Positions 17,759 to 26,405 of a DNA stretch of 64,000 nucleotides are shown in pieces (position 1 is the first letter of the stretch; each line of letters starts with the position of its first letter). This stretch comes from Granulicella paludicola (lineage in GTDB: Bacteria > Acidobacteriota > Terriglobia > Terriglobales > Acidobacteriaceae). Made by a program: the position numbers and the translations under genes. The notes beneath the pieces were generated by a model. That model had not been told where the DNA came from. It worked only from the letters and a program-made list of their open reading frames with translations, and did not search any database. The stretch lies in assembly GCF_025685545.1 (NCBI RefSeq), contig NZ_JAGSYC010000021.1, forward strand, positions 124,001 through 188,000, given 5' to 3'.

Positions 17759-18084
17759 GCTGCTAAATCCCGCAGAACGAAATGCGGCCATTAAATGTTG
17801 AAGAACGTATTCAAGAGTTGAAGTGGCTGCCGGTAGCCTCCGAGTTTTTTCCGCAATCAAGACGCACTTTACGAACTGAATCAGACTTTGCACGGTTGCG
17901 AGCTGTTCCGTATGCCACGACTGAACGCGTCTGAGACTTAGCGACAGGCTGTCGACGTAAACAGTACGGGCAAGGGCCGCTTACTGCGTGGTGTGAGATG
18001 TACGAAAATCGCGTTAGCCCATCCAGAGCGGAGTACGGCTAGAGAGGGACTATTCAGCCATAAACGCCTTATGTTCAGGGTTTA
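17759..18084. other. Intergenic stretch without recognised feature
   Basis: 326 bp between the aldolase terminator and tRNA-Asp. No ORF with a plausible start or codon pattern and no repeat was found on either strand. Confidence 0.5.
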
Positions 18085-18162
<78 letters not shown>

Positions 18163-18202
18163 AGCTGTTTTGCAACAACTGGATTTTCGTCACATAGAAC
18201 GA

Positions 18203-18218
18203 TCCGCTATGTAGCGGA
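18203..18218. promoter_or_regulatory. Palindrome at the start of the tRNA-Asp transcript
   Basis: TCCGCTA, TG, TAGCGGA form a 7-bp inverted repeat. It begins about where transcription from the proposed tRNA-Asp promoter would start, so it could be a 5' leader hairpin of the precursor tRNA or an operator. Confidence 0.3.
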
Positions 18219-18225
18219 CATTTTC

Positions 18226-18254
18226 ATTCTATCTTGTCTTCCGCTCAGACTCAA
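18226..18254 (-). promoter_or_regulatory. Promoter of tRNA-Asp
   Basis: On the minus strand TTGAGT (18254-18249), a 17-bp spacer and TAGAAT (18231-18226). The distance to the mature tRNA 5' end is about 65 nt. Confidence 0.5.
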
Positions 18255-18571
18255 TCCGCGGGGAATACCGCCGGATCAGCCATCGCCTCAACAAGACTAA
18301 GTCTATCAGAAGTCGGGCAACATGAGAGAGCTGCCACCTTTCAGCCTGTGCAATTCTTGCATGCCAGGTATCAGATAGCCGCAGAACGGAGGCAGGACAA
18401 TGCTGTGTTCGTGACTGGGACGGATGAGCGATATCAGAGTGTCACCACTTTATGTTGTGGCATGTGCTCAAAGGGCCTGCAAGCAATGCCGGAGTAGAAA
18501 CCGACAGAGAAACTATTTCCATAACTACTCATTTTTCCTCTACAATTTTGCGGAAGACTTGCCGAGGAATC
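18255..18571. other. Intergenic stretch, no supported gene
   Basis: About 320 bp between the tRNA-Asp promoter and the esterase gene. A plus-strand frame at 18234-18497 is open but lacks a ribosome-binding site and protein-like composition. A TACAAT at 18541-18546 could be a -10 for the esterase, with a poor -35. Confidence 0.4.
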
Positions 18572-19903
18572 ATGCTGCATCTACGCTTTCAACTCCCTGC
18601 TCGCGGCCTGAGTGCCGAGTTCCTACTGAAGATCGTGCTGCTCTCTGCACCTCTGTGCACAACAGTCACTATGGCAGCGCAGAACACTGCCAGCTACACA
18701 TGCAGCAAGGCTCGGCACGGTGAGCGCCAGTTGACAGCAGCCACACGTTACGGCGCCAGTTCCGCAGGCTGGGACCTGCAAGCCTCTCCGGGCATCGACT
18801 CTTCCGCGTGCAGCAGCGACGCTCCTTTCTTCTTTTCTATCGCAGAGCCCGATGGTAACTATCAGGTGACAGTAGTGCTTGGCGGCAGCCAGCCTGCAGA
18901 TGTCACCGTAAAGGCCGAATCCCGGCGACTGATGGTCTTCCACGCCGTGTTGGCCGCGAAGGAATCGCACACCTATGTCTTCAACGTCAACGTACGCAGC
19001 GCTCCCATCGCCGGCAACCCAGCCAACAGCGTCAAGCTCAAGCCACGCGAGATAGGCGCGCTCGACTGGGATGAAAAGCTGACGCTAGAGTTCAACGGTC
19101 GGCATCCGAGTGTGCGCTCGATCGCTATCAAGCGCATCAACCTGCCCACGCTTTATATCGCGGGCGACTCCACCGTTGTCGACCAGGATAAGGAGCCATG
19201 GGCGGCGTGGGGGCAGATGCTGCCCGTCTTCCTTAACCGCAACATCGTCGTCTCCAATCAGGCTGAATCCGGAGAGACGATCCGTAGCTTTGTAGGCGAG
19301 CGTCGCCTGCCCAAGATCATGTCCACGATCCAGCCCGGCGACTACCTGATGATTCAATTTGGCCACAACGATCAAAAGCCCGGCAACGGCTACGTGCCCG
19401 CCGAAACGATGTTCAAGGACATCCTCCACAGCTACATCGATCAGGCGCGGGCCCACGGCGCGACCGTCCTCCTCGTAACGCCGATGAATCGCCGCAACTT
19501 CGATGCCGATGGCCACATCAAGCAAACCCTAGGCGACTATCCGCAGGCCCTCCGCGACGTAGCCACACAGGAAAAACTCGGCCTCCTCGATCTAAATGCC
19601 ATGAGCAAGACCTTGTTCGAGGCCCTCGGCCCTGAAGGAACGCTTCACGCTTTCGTTCACTACCCGGCCAATACCTTCGCAGACCAGAAGGACGAATTGA
19701 AGGACGACACGCACTTCAATGCCTACGGAGCATATGAACTCGCTCGCTGCATCGTCCTGGCCATTCAACAACGGCACCTCGTGCTGGAAAAGTATCTGGT
19801 GCCGCACATCCCTCCGTTCGACCCAGCACAGCCTGATCCGTTTGAAGGCTTCTCGATGCCTGCAAGCCCATTCCTCTCCAGCGCAACGCCGTATGGCCGA
19901 TAA
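18572..19903 (+). CDS. Secreted SGNH/GDSL esterase, rhamnogalacturonan acetylesterase-like
   Basis: 443 residues from ATG 18572 (GAGGA 3 nt upstream); a longer frame from 18452 has no ribosome site. The N-terminus is hydrophobic (about 20-38) and likely a signal peptide. Residues about 38-190 form a beta-rich Cys-containing domain resembling a carbohydrate-binding module. The SGNH hydrolase follows: GDSTVV with nucleophile Ser at about 200, Gly in NQAESG, Asn in QFGHND (about 265), and Asp-x-x-His in DDTHF near 390. This is the RGAE/RhgT arrangement, removing acetyl groups from pectin-type polysaccharides outside the cytoplasm. It stands alone between two tRNA genes, with no other pectin genes in view. 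Confidence 0.85.
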   Translation: MLHLRFQLPARGLSAEFLLKIVLLSAPLCTTVTMAAQNTASYTCSKARHGERQLTAATRYGASSAGWDLQASPGIDSSACSSDAPFFFSIAEPDGNYQVTVVLGGSQPADVTVKAESRRLMVFHAVLAAKESHTYVFNVNVRSAPIAGNPANSVKLKPREIGALDWDEKLTLEFNGRHPSVRSIAIKRINLPTLYIAGDSTVVDQDKEPWAAWGQMLPVFLNRNIVVSNQAESGETIRSFVGERRLPKIMSTIQPGDYLMIQFGHNDQKPGNGYVPAETMFKDILHSYIDQARAHGATVLLVTPMNRRNFDADGHIKQTLGDYPQALRDVATQEKLGLLDLNAMSKTLFEALGPEGTLHAFVHYPANTFADQKDELKDDTHFNAYGAYELARCIVLAIQQRHLVLEKYLVPHIPPFDPAQPDPFEGFSMPASPFLSSATPYGR

Positions 19904-19939
19904 TTCCAACGTGTGTCGCCTTGGCGCAGGTCACAGCCA

Positions 19940-19968
19940 TTGCGACATACGCTGGAATCGCCTACACT
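19940..19968 (+). promoter_or_regulatory. Promoter of tRNA-Val
   Basis: TTGCGA (19940-19945), a 17-bp spacer and TACACT (19963-19968), 47 bp upstream of the mature tRNA. Confidence 0.5.
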
Positions 19969-20015
19969 TGTTTTAGACGTTCGGTGTGACAACGGTCAGA
20001 CCTGCGGTTACGAGT

Positions 20016-20092
20016 GGGCGGATAGCTCAGTTGGTTAGAGCACCTCGCTTACACCGAGGGTGTCGGGGGTTCGAGTCCCTCTCTGCCCACCA
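20016..20092 (+). tRNA. tRNA-Val (UAC)
   Basis: 77 nt with CCA encoded. The acceptor GGGCGGA pairs with TCTGCCC (one G-T), the D-arm has AGCTCAGTTGGTTAGAG, and the anticodon stem CCTCG/CGAGG holds loop CTTACAC with anticodon TAC. The T-arm is GGGGGTTCGAGTCCCTC-like. A T-run follows directly. Confidence 0.97.
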
Positions 20093-20215
20093 CTTTTTTG
20101 CGTAGCGCTTTCGCCAGAGAGTGTTCATACAGAGAAAGCCTGAGTCTAGTTACGCCGTCTTATTCCAAAATCTGACAGGCATCGTCTCCCTAGTGATAAA
20201 AACTAGTCTGCGCTC

Positions 20216-20485
20216 TCAATCCTTGACGATCAAGCGAACCGATCTATCCGGTTTGTAAATTACGTGAACTCTGCAAGGGATCTCAGATTTAGAGAGATTC
20301 GACTCTGTTTCCAATAGCTTTCGCTGCATCTTGAGTGATTTTTCAGCGGTTTGAGTCGCTCTAGCCCGGGTTGTGGAACGGAGCTTCATTCCTGGACGGT
20401 CATTCTGTTTTACGCCAAAAGAAACACGCGCCGATGTATCTTTCTCGCGACCCCTGTCACTGCAATTTAATGCAGCGCGATACAC
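20216..20485 (-). CDS. Doubtful small ORF
   Basis: 89 codons from a GTG, without a clear ribosome-binding site. The translation is Lys/Arg-rich and ends in VHVIYKPDRSVRLIVKD, which looks protein-like, but no family is recognised. It could be a remnant or chance ORF in the gene-poor stretch. Confidence 0.2.
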   Translation of the reverse strand: MYRAALNCSDRGREKDTSARVSFGVKQNDRPGMKLRSTTRARATQTAEKSLKMQRKLLETESNLSKSEIPCRVHVIYKPDRSVRLIVKD

Positions 20486-20681
20486 CGTCGAAGAAAAGAG
20501 CTTTGAGATGAAATCGTAATTACGTCAGGTGAGTAGGCGATCGTTTCATTGCAAATTTGTAATTTTCTAGAGATTTGTCCGCATCGAACTTATTTTGAGA
20601 CTCAATCAGATAGAAGAAATCGGACAGCGGCTTTGATCGCTCGGTGGCTGTAATCGCTCTTGGTGGCTGTATAAAACGTTC

Positions 20682-20933
20682 TCAGCCCCCTCCGAAGTCG
20701 GCACAGAAAAGGCAATTCCCTGTCTGCCCAAATCCATCAAAATCAAAGACCAGATTTGCCCATGTAGCAATTCCGACATCTTCACCGGAACGCGGGGACT
20801 TGTGATGGGCATCAAGTAGATCGCAGACTGTTGAGCAAAGTTCGTTCGCGGGCAGGTCGGCATTCCATAGCATGCAAGGTCCAGACGTACACTGCGATTT
20901 AGGGCACCCACGATCATCGGCTTCGTTCTCTTT
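20682..20933 (-). pseudogene. Possible gene remnant, no usable start
   Basis: The minus-strand frame reads protein-like from about 20933 to the stop at 20682, with segments NADLPANELC, LLDAHHKSPRSGEDVG and ATWANLVFDFDG. The only ATG lies inside it at 20873, and a stop in frame closes it just upstream. Composition suggests a former coding region that lost its 5' end. Family not recognised. Confidence 0.25.
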
Positions 20934-21061
20934 ACCGAGATGGCCAAGGGCACGGTCTCATGTCATGATGCACTCAATCAGCAAGATATACTGACATCCA
21001 CATCGCTTCACCTCTATAGAGCTAGCACGGCAGCCATACAACCTGGATAAGGAATAAGAGC

Positions 21062-22213
21062 ATGAGAACAAACAGCGGGGTGATGACTGCCAATAGCGAG
21101 CACAACCCCCATGGAGACGGCAGGTACATCCCGATACTGGATGGTTGGAGAGCCGTAGCGATTCTATTGGTGCTCGCCTTCCACGGCATTTACAATTCCG
21201 ACATCACTGGGTACAAGCACCTGCAACTGGTTAGCCCGTTGGTGGGGCGAGTCGGTGCGATGGGCGTGTTAATCTTTTTCGCCATCAGCGGGTACCTCAT
21301 TACGCAGCGCCTGCTCGTTGAAACTGTCGCTCGCGGTAAGTTTTCCATCCGAGAGTTCTACATTAAGCGCGTCTTTCGCATTCTGCCTCCACTCGCTGCG
21401 TATCTCTTTGTCATAGCCGTCCTCTTTGCTCTCGGAGTCATCCGACTGCAGGCCAGGGACCTAACGGCGCTCGTATTTCTTACCAACTACATTCGAGGCA
21501 CCTGGTACACCAGCCACTTCTGGTCGCTGTCGGTTGAAGAACACTTCTATCTGGTCTGGCCTGTATGCGCCTTCCTGCTGGGATGGCGCCGAGCCATGTG
21601 GGTTGGTTTCGGCGTGATCGCTGCGGTTGCCATCTGGCGTCCGTTGGCATTGCGACAGGTGTCAAACCCTTCGGATGTCGCTGGAGTACTCCAGCACACT
21701 GACATGCGCATCGACTACATCATGATGGGCGCAGTGATGGCGCTTCTCATCCATTTCTATCCTGTGGTACTACCTGCCCTGAAGAAGATGGGGTCAATAT
21801 ATGGTTTGACTGCGCTCGTGCTGCTGCTCTGGCTCTCCACTCGAAACGCCTCGGTCGACATGCGGTCAGTGCAAGCGGTTATTTTCACACTCATGGTTTG
21901 CGTTTCGGCCCTTGCCGATGCAAAGCTGCCGCGCCTGCTTCTGAGCAACCGACCAATCCTCTTTCTAGGGAAAGTTTCCTACAGCCTGTACATCTGGCAG
22001 CAACTCTTTCTCGCGCCCACGACGCTCTCGGGGTGGAACTCGCCAAAGATGCTCCCTTTGAAGTACTTGGCTGCATTCGTTACGGCATACATCAGCTACC
22101 GTTTTATGGAGAAGCCGTTCACTCGCTATGGGCGCTCCATCGTGACTCGGCAACAAGCCCAGCGTCAAGCAGAGGCAAACAACACCCAGCACTCTTCATG
22201 CAGACGCGACTAG
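21062..22213 (+). CDS. Acyltransferase family 3 (OafA/YrhL-like) membrane protein
   Basis: 383 residues with AAGGAA upstream of the ATG. It shows the acyltransferase-3 landmarks: LDGWRAVAILLVLAFHG near the N-terminus (the His is the expected catalytic residue), FFAISGYLIT, RVFRILPP, and LSVEEHFYLVWP, across about ten membrane spans. Members move acetyl or other acyl groups from the cytoplasm to sugars or peptides outside. Four more members lie in the exopolysaccharide region. Whether this copy serves the polysaccharide or the adjacent RiPP cluster cannot be decided from position alone. Confidence 0.88.
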   Translation: MRTNSGVMTANSEHNPHGDGRYIPILDGWRAVAILLVLAFHGIYNSDITGYKHLQLVSPLVGRVGAMGVLIFFAISGYLITQRLLVETVARGKFSIREFYIKRVFRILPPLAAYLFVIAVLFALGVIRLQARDLTALVFLTNYIRGTWYTSHFWSLSVEEHFYLVWPVCAFLLGWRRAMWVGFGVIAAVAIWRPLALRQVSNPSDVAGVLQHTDMRIDYIMMGAVMALLIHFYPVVLPALKKMGSIYGLTALVLLLWLSTRNASVDMRSVQAVIFTLMVCVSALADAKLPRLLLSNRPILFLGKVSYSLYIWQQLFLAPTTLSGWNSPKMLPLKYLAAFVTAYISYRFMEKPFTRYGRSIVTRQQAQRQAEANNTQHSSCRRD

Positions 22214-22361
22214 CCTATGCGCTGAAACCGTAGAGAGCTGGTAATATACCAGTTTCAAATAACGTTCTCCGCAAACGCCACCCTTAGAACGGCACACGCA
22301 AGCCAAAATTTCCGTTTTGCAGGGAACATGACCCTGAATATGGCATCGTTATTATTAACGT

Positions 22362-23558
22362 ATGAAACTTGATCGAGCCTTGGCGTGGAAACTCTACGCA
22401 TTCGCGCAGTTCGGGCTCCCGTTCCCGCTGCGGAAGCCACGGACAACGATAGAAAGACTGCGGCTGAGGTCATTGCGTTCTCGATTCGAACGCCGGAAGC
22501 ATCTTTGGCAGCGAAAATGTCTTTTTATGTTTTTCGCCTGTTCCTATCCCTTCGCGATCGGATTTGAAACATGGCGAAACCTAAGCTTCCTGAAACAATC
22601 CCATCCAGAAGCTGGGCTGGGCGAGTGGCTGCGAATGTATTGGTTGGCTCTGGCCAACAACGTTCCACCGGTGGAGTATGTCCTTTACGGATTTATCGAC
22701 CGAAAGCAGAAGGCCATGGCGAGCCAATACCTCTACTGGATAGACGGGCCGGCAGTTCAGTATCTGAATACCGTGCGTGGCGCCAACAATGAAGACGTTC
22801 AGGACAAAGCGCGTTTTGCTTCCATTTGCTCGAAACATGGGTTGGCGCATGTTGAGTATCTGGGTATATTCCGGCGCGGTGAAGCTGGACCCGGTCTGGA
22901 TGTTCTATCGGCTGAAGAGTTGTGGGTGAAGCCGCTAAGCCTATCGGGAAGCGAGGGCGCAGAGCTCTGGTCCAAGCGATCAGAAGGCTACCAGGCAAGT
23001 GGCGGAAGGGTTCTGACGCGAGAGGATCTGTACGAACAACTCAGCAAGGGAGACTTTTTGCTGCAACAACGGCTCAAGAACCACCCCGCGCTGTCTGAGA
23101 TGACAGACGGACGAATCATGACGCTCCGTGTCATTACTGCCCTTGGAAGAAACGGTGAAGTGGCGCTATTGGGTAATTACCTCTTGTTACCAACAGGTCC
23201 TGGCTTGACCACGACGGGGGGGACAGCTGTTTGCCTGCGATGGGAAGACGGGCGCATGTTACGGCGGCTTGGACAGCCAGGTTTGCGACCAGAAGAGCTT
23301 GGGGAGACTGGCGATGTCATTCCCTTCTTTGCGGAGGCCGTCGAACTATGTCGAAGGGCGCACGCCACTGCATTTCAGCGGTTTGTGACTTTGGGTTGGG
23401 ATGTAGTTTTCACATCGGAAGGTCCAGCTTTGCTGGAGACAAACTCAGGATGGGGAACTTTGGAGTTGCAGCAGCTTTGGGGACCCCTCGGCCTTACCTC
23501 GCTTCCTTCGCTGATCGAACAGGAATGGGCGAGCGCAACGTCGCGACGATTGGTATAG
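22362..23558 (+). CDS. ATP-grasp protein, sugar-transfer-associated type
   Basis: 398 residues. The C-terminal two thirds match the ATP-grasp family found in polysaccharide clusters: VKPLSLSGSEGAEL (about 188-203), LLQQRLKNHP near 230, DGRIMTLRVIT near 250, and a terminal metal-binding ETNSGWGTLELQ. The reaction is unknown, probably ATP-dependent ligation on a glycan or peptide. It sits just upstream of the asparagine-synthetase-like cyclase, so it may be part of the RiPP pathway or the first of the polysaccharide genes. No Shine-Dalgarno is present; TATTAT lies 6 bp before the ATG, compatible with a leaderless mRNA. Confidence 0.75.
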   Translation: MKLDRALAWKLYAFAQFGLPFPLRKPRTTIERLRLRSLRSRFERRKHLWQRKCLFMFFACSYPFAIGFETWRNLSFLKQSHPEAGLGEWLRMYWLALANNVPPVEYVLYGFIDRKQKAMASQYLYWIDGPAVQYLNTVRGANNEDVQDKARFASICSKHGLAHVEYLGIFRRGEAGPGLDVLSAEELWVKPLSLSGSEGAELWSKRSEGYQASGGRVLTREDLYEQLSKGDFLLQQRLKNHPALSEMTDGRIMTLRVITALGRNGEVALLGNYLLLPTGPGLTTTGGTAVCLRWEDGRMLRRLGQPGLRPEELGETGDVIPFFAEAVELCRRAHATAFQRFVTLGWDVVFTSEGPALLETNSGWGTLELQQLWGPLGLTSLPSLIEQEWASATSRRLV

Positions 23559-23607
23559 ATCGGCTGCCTGTATACAGTGCCCATGTGAAAGGATTCGAAA
23601 AATAAAG

Positions 23608-25530
23608 ATGCGACTGATCGCTGGAATCTTGATGCTGAACGGTGAAGGGATATCTACTGAAACACTCCATCTCATGTGTGACGCCATGCGTGCTCCGGCA
23701 GATCGCCCCGCCCACGCTCGCGCTCGCGTAACTGTATGGCAGGAGGGTCCAGTAGGACTCGCCGTGCTGGATTCAGACGGCCATCCCGATTCTCTTTCTA
23801 AAGGACATTCCGGATATGTGCTCGCGGGCGATGTGCGATTGGATGAGCGTGCAGCCCTCCAACACGAACTACGAGTAGCGACGTTGAGCAATGCGGAACA
23901 AGATGAATCCAACCCAGCTAAGGCGAACGCTGCCTTGACCGTGGGAGCGATCGAACGTTGGGGAGAAGAAGCCCCGCTGAAGCTTCTCGGAGACTTCGCC
24001 CTAGCAGGATGGAATCCACAGTCAAGAGAATTAATGCTCGTGCGCGACCCGTTGGGAATCAGACCCATCGTATACGCGTGGCAACCTGGCAAATTCCTCG
24101 CCTTTGCTTCCTTTCCAATCGGCGTCCATGCCTCAGGCATGGTGCCCCGAGAGCTCGATACGACAGCTCTGATCCATGCGTTCTTTATGCAAAGACAGCC
24201 AGGCGAAACGTATTCAGCAGGAGTCAAGGAACTTATACCGGGACATACACTTCGTGTCCGCTGGTCGGGCTCGGATAGCGTGATCCGACTACGTCGCTAC
24301 TGGCGACCAGAGTTGGGGAAATATCGGCACAAGAGTCCGGCGGAAGCGGCAGCAGAGCTGCGTCAATTGATTATTTCAGCCGTTGAAAGCCGGGTTGAGA
24401 GTACTGAAAAAGGCAGCGTAGCAGCTCATCTCAGTGGCGGCTTGGATTCTTCCGCGCTTGCCGTGATCGCCAGCAGAAAACTTGTGTCCGAGGGGCGAAA
24501 ACTACTTGGCTACTCCTTTCTGATGGAGCCTCAGGAAGGCGTCCTTCATGATGACGAATCCCCTTACGTGGAGGCGGTCCTCGCGCAGGAACCACAGATT
24601 GACTGGATGCCAATATGGCCTCCAGACCCCATCGGATACTTGTATCAACACACCGACATCGATTGGGGACTGAGTCTGTGGGATAGAGATCCTGAGAACA
24701 GGGTGTGCGCGGATGCGAGTGCCAAAGGTGCGAACCTCATTCTCTCGGGCTGGGGCGGGGACGAAGGCGCGACCTTCAACGGGCGTGGCGCTTTGGGAGA
24801 CGCCTTTCTCCGTGGGCGTTGGGGATACTGCCTACGCGAGATCGAGGCTGCTAAGCATTTGCGTGGCTTTTCTCGCAGATCAACGCTGCGAAGCGAGATC
24901 TTCGGTCAGGTAACGCCACTTTGGTTGACTCGGATGCTGGGACTGCGAGGTGATATCCGCGAACTCGCCGCATCATGCATGGCGATGTTAGCGAAGGATT
25001 CCGTATCGGCCGCGCAAGATCTTCCATGGACCTGGACGGAGATAACACCGAACGTTCGCCAGAATCAACTCAATCTTTTGAGAAGTCACCATCTGGCAGT
25101 ACGCGCAACAAATTGGGCCTCTATAGGCGCCCGTTACGGCCAAGCCTTTACCTTTCCACTACTGGACAGGCGAGTTGTAGAGTTTGTGCTATCGCTACCC
25201 GCTGAGTGGCACATGCGCGAGGCACGCAAGCGAAGGGTCTTTCGGGATGCAATGGAGAACATTCTCCCCGAAAAAATCAGATGGCGCTTCGATAAGATGT
25301 CCCCGTTCCCCACAGCAGTCGGCACATTGCTTAAGGAATCACCGGCGATACTGAAGAGCGCAAATCAGCTCGCTAAAGTGCCGTTAGTGCTGAAAATCTT
25401 CAACATAGAAGCGGCATGCGCGGCCATCGTTTCGGCACGCAAGTCTGGCGAAGAGGATAGCTCGCTATTTCTGAGCGCAACACGAGCCCTCGATATGGCG
25501 CGCTATATCGAGGAGCACTTTGCCAAGTGA
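23608..25530 (+). CDS. Asparagine-synthetase-like lasso cyclase (C protein)
   Basis: 640 residues, class-B asparagine synthetase architecture. The N-terminal glutaminase-like half starts MRLIAG and so lacks the catalytic Cys2, making glutamine hydrolysis unlikely. The synthetase half has the PP-loop SGGLDSS at 276-282 and the motif SGWGGDEG near 378. Lasso cyclases of this kind adenylate an Asp/Glu side chain of the precursor core and close an isopeptide bond with the core N-terminus. The neighbours PqqD-like, HPr-kinase-like and B2 genes fix the assignment as RiPP cyclase rather than asparagine synthetase. It is upstream of the precursor gene, separated by 199 bp that hold a promoter candidate. 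Confidence 0.85.
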   Translation: MRLIAGILMLNGEGISTETLHLMCDAMRAPADRPAHARARVTVWQEGPVGLAVLDSDGHPDSLSKGHSGYVLAGDVRLDERAALQHELRVATLSNAEQDESNPAKANAALTVGAIERWGEEAPLKLLGDFALAGWNPQSRELMLVRDPLGIRPIVYAWQPGKFLAFASFPIGVHASGMVPRELDTTALIHAFFMQRQPGETYSAGVKELIPGHTLRVRWSGSDSVIRLRRYWRPELGKYRHKSPAEAAAELRQLIISAVESRVESTEKGSVAAHLSGGLDSSALAVIASRKLVSEGRKLLGYSFLMEPQEGVLHDDESPYVEAVLAQEPQIDWMPIWPPDPIGYLYQHTDIDWGLSLWDRDPENRVCADASAKGANLILSGWGGDEGATFNGRGALGDAFLRGRWGYCLREIEAAKHLRGFSRRSTLRSEIFGQVTPLWLTRMLGLRGDIRELAASCMAMLAKDSVSAAQDLPWTWTEITPNVRQNQLNLLRSHHLAVRATNWASIGARYGQAFTFPLLDRRVVEFVLSLPAEWHMREARKRRVFRDAMENILPEKIRWRFDKMSPFPTAVGTLLKESPAILKSANQLAKVPLVLKIFNIEAACAAIVSARKSGEEDSSLFLSATRALDMARYIEEHFAK

Positions 25531-25597
25531 TTTGATGACGCCGTACCAGTAGAAATCGAGAGTCGAATGGCCCATGACCTGAAAGTTTTCCCCCTAT

Positions 25598-25614
25598 TTT
25601 CCCATTTCGGGAAA
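25598..25614. repeat. Short inverted repeat upstream of precursor gene
   Basis: TTTCCC (25598-25603) and GGGAAA (25609-25614) around ATTTC. It lies about 30 bp upstream of the candidate -35 element, in a position suited to an operator; it has no T-run for termination. Confidence 0.25.
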
Positions 25615-25641
25615 CGAAAACCACTATAGTCACACGTTCAA

Positions 25642-25670
25642 TTGACCGTAGGGAGAGGATGAAATATTTT
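25642..25670 (+). promoter_or_regulatory. Candidate promoter of the RiPP precursor
   Basis: TTGACC (25642-25647), a 17-bp spacer and TATTTT (25665-25670), about 60 bp upstream of the precursor start. It would give the precursor its own, stronger transcription than the cyclase. Confidence 0.4.
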
Positions 25671-25729
25671 TCAAATAGGCGGCAAAAGCACGATAAGCCT
25701 GCATCGTACTCGACTACAAGGAGATTTAC

Positions 25730-25897
25730 ATGAGCCACCCAGCGACCAATTCCCCGCAGGCACGCGCACAAAAGCAGTCTTGGAGTAAGCCAATACTAAC
25801 CAGCCTCAGCTTGGGCGACGCTGAAGCCACAAAGACGCTTGGTGTCGGCGAAGTTCTCATCTCAGGCATCAACTATCGCCTTGCAGGTGGCTCTTAA
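25730..25897 (+). CDS. RiPP (lasso-type) precursor peptide, 55 residues
   Basis: An ATG with an excellent ribosome site (AAGGAG, 6 nt spacing) opens 55 codons between the cyclase and the PqqD-like gene. The leader contains W18-S-K-P21-I-L23, matching the lasso leader pattern Y/W-x-x-P-x-L that PqqD-like proteins bind. Thr34 and Thr36 are candidates for the -2 Thr. The C-terminal part reads KTLGVGEVLI (35-44) then SGINYRLAGGS (45-55), ending in Ser. If the core starts at Gly38, the only acid, Glu41, is at position 4 and there is no Asp/Glu at 7-9. Starts at Ala33, Thr34 or Lys35 would put Glu41 at 9, 8 or 7 but do not place Thr at -2. The ring therefore cannot be assigned by the usual rules. 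Confidence 0.8.
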   Translation: MSHPATNSPQARAQKQSWSKPILTSLSLGDAEATKTLGVGEVLISGINYRLAGGS

Positions 25898-25965
25898 GAA
25901 TTGCGCTGCGGCTTGAAACAAAAAAGCTGCGGCAAATAGTAAATAGTTAACTAAATGTTGCGAAC

Positions 25966-25997
25966 GGCGGGCAATGGCATCTTCTGCATTTCCCGCC
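25966..25997 (+). terminator. Hairpin between precursor and maturation genes (attenuator candidate)
   Basis: GGCGGG (25966-25971) pairs with CCCGCC (25992-25997), extended inward by AATG/CATT across one mismatch, and TTT follows. It lies about 70 bp after the precursor stop. A leaky terminator here would favour precursor over enzyme expression, as is common in RiPP operons. Confidence 0.4.
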
Positions 25998-26096
25998 TTT
26001 CACAGCCCACAACAGTCAAAGAACTCTGCCCTCCCAGTTTGCGCCTTAGTAAAGGCGGGCTAGTGCTTTCGTCTTCATTTGACCAACGGATATTTT

Positions 26097-26405
26097 ATGC
26101 CAACAGCAATTTTTAAGGCGGAGCATCTAGAAGGGCTTGTACTTGTTCACTCTGAGCACTGTATTGAGGCACGCATTGGCGAGGAAGTGGTAATGATGGA
26201 CGCGGAACAGGGATTTTGTTTTGGCCTTGACACGACCGGTTCATTCATATGGGAGCAACTCAAAACACCAATCTCGGTCCCGGCCTTGATCCAGAGCTGC
26301 AGCGATCATTTTGATGCCCCCGAAGGCACAATTGAAGAGGACGTCAAACAGCTCCTACTAGAGCTATTGGCAAAGAAGTTAATCATCTCGAGTGTATTTG
26401 AGTGA
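26097..26405 (+). CDS. PqqD-like RiPP recognition protein (B1)
   Basis: 102 residues from ATG 26097; an upstream TTG at 26079 is less likely. The sequence is a PqqD/RRE fold: beta-strand region VMMDAEQGFCFGLDTTGSFIWE, then the helical EEDVKQLLLELLAKKLI. Such proteins are wHTH domains that clamp the precursor leader as an extra beta strand and present it to the B2 protease and cyclase. The stop overlaps the GTG start of the kinase-like gene (GTGA). It lies 199 bp after the precursor, with a hairpin in between. Confidence 0.85.
   Translation: MPTAIFKAEHLEGLVLVHSEHCIEARIGEEVVMMDAEQGFCFGLDTTGSFIWEQLKTPISVPALIQSCSDHFDAPEGTIEEDVKQLLLELLAKKLIISSVFE

Larger units (their letters stand above)
20093..21061. 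other. Gene-poor stretch downstream of tRNA-Val
   Basis: Nearly 1 kb with lower GC than the surroundings and no convincing gene. Two weak minus-strand ORFs are listed separately. I see no integrase and no obvious copy of the tRNA 3' end in it. It marks the left edge of the RiPP/exopolysaccharide block. Confidence 0.5.

Noticed and set aside
18234-18497. Plus-strand ORF of 87 codons between tRNA-Asp and the esterase
   Set aside because: No ribosome site, atypical composition, and it overlaps the tRNA-Asp promoter.
20093-21061. Phage or integrative element inserted at tRNA-Val
   Set aside because: No integrase, no second attachment copy and no phage gene were found; only an island hypothesis is kept.
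25955-26116. Plus-strand 53-codon ORF between the precursor and PqqD-like genes, considered as a second precursor
   Set aside because: No ribosome site, no leader motif, and it runs into the PqqD-like gene in another frame.
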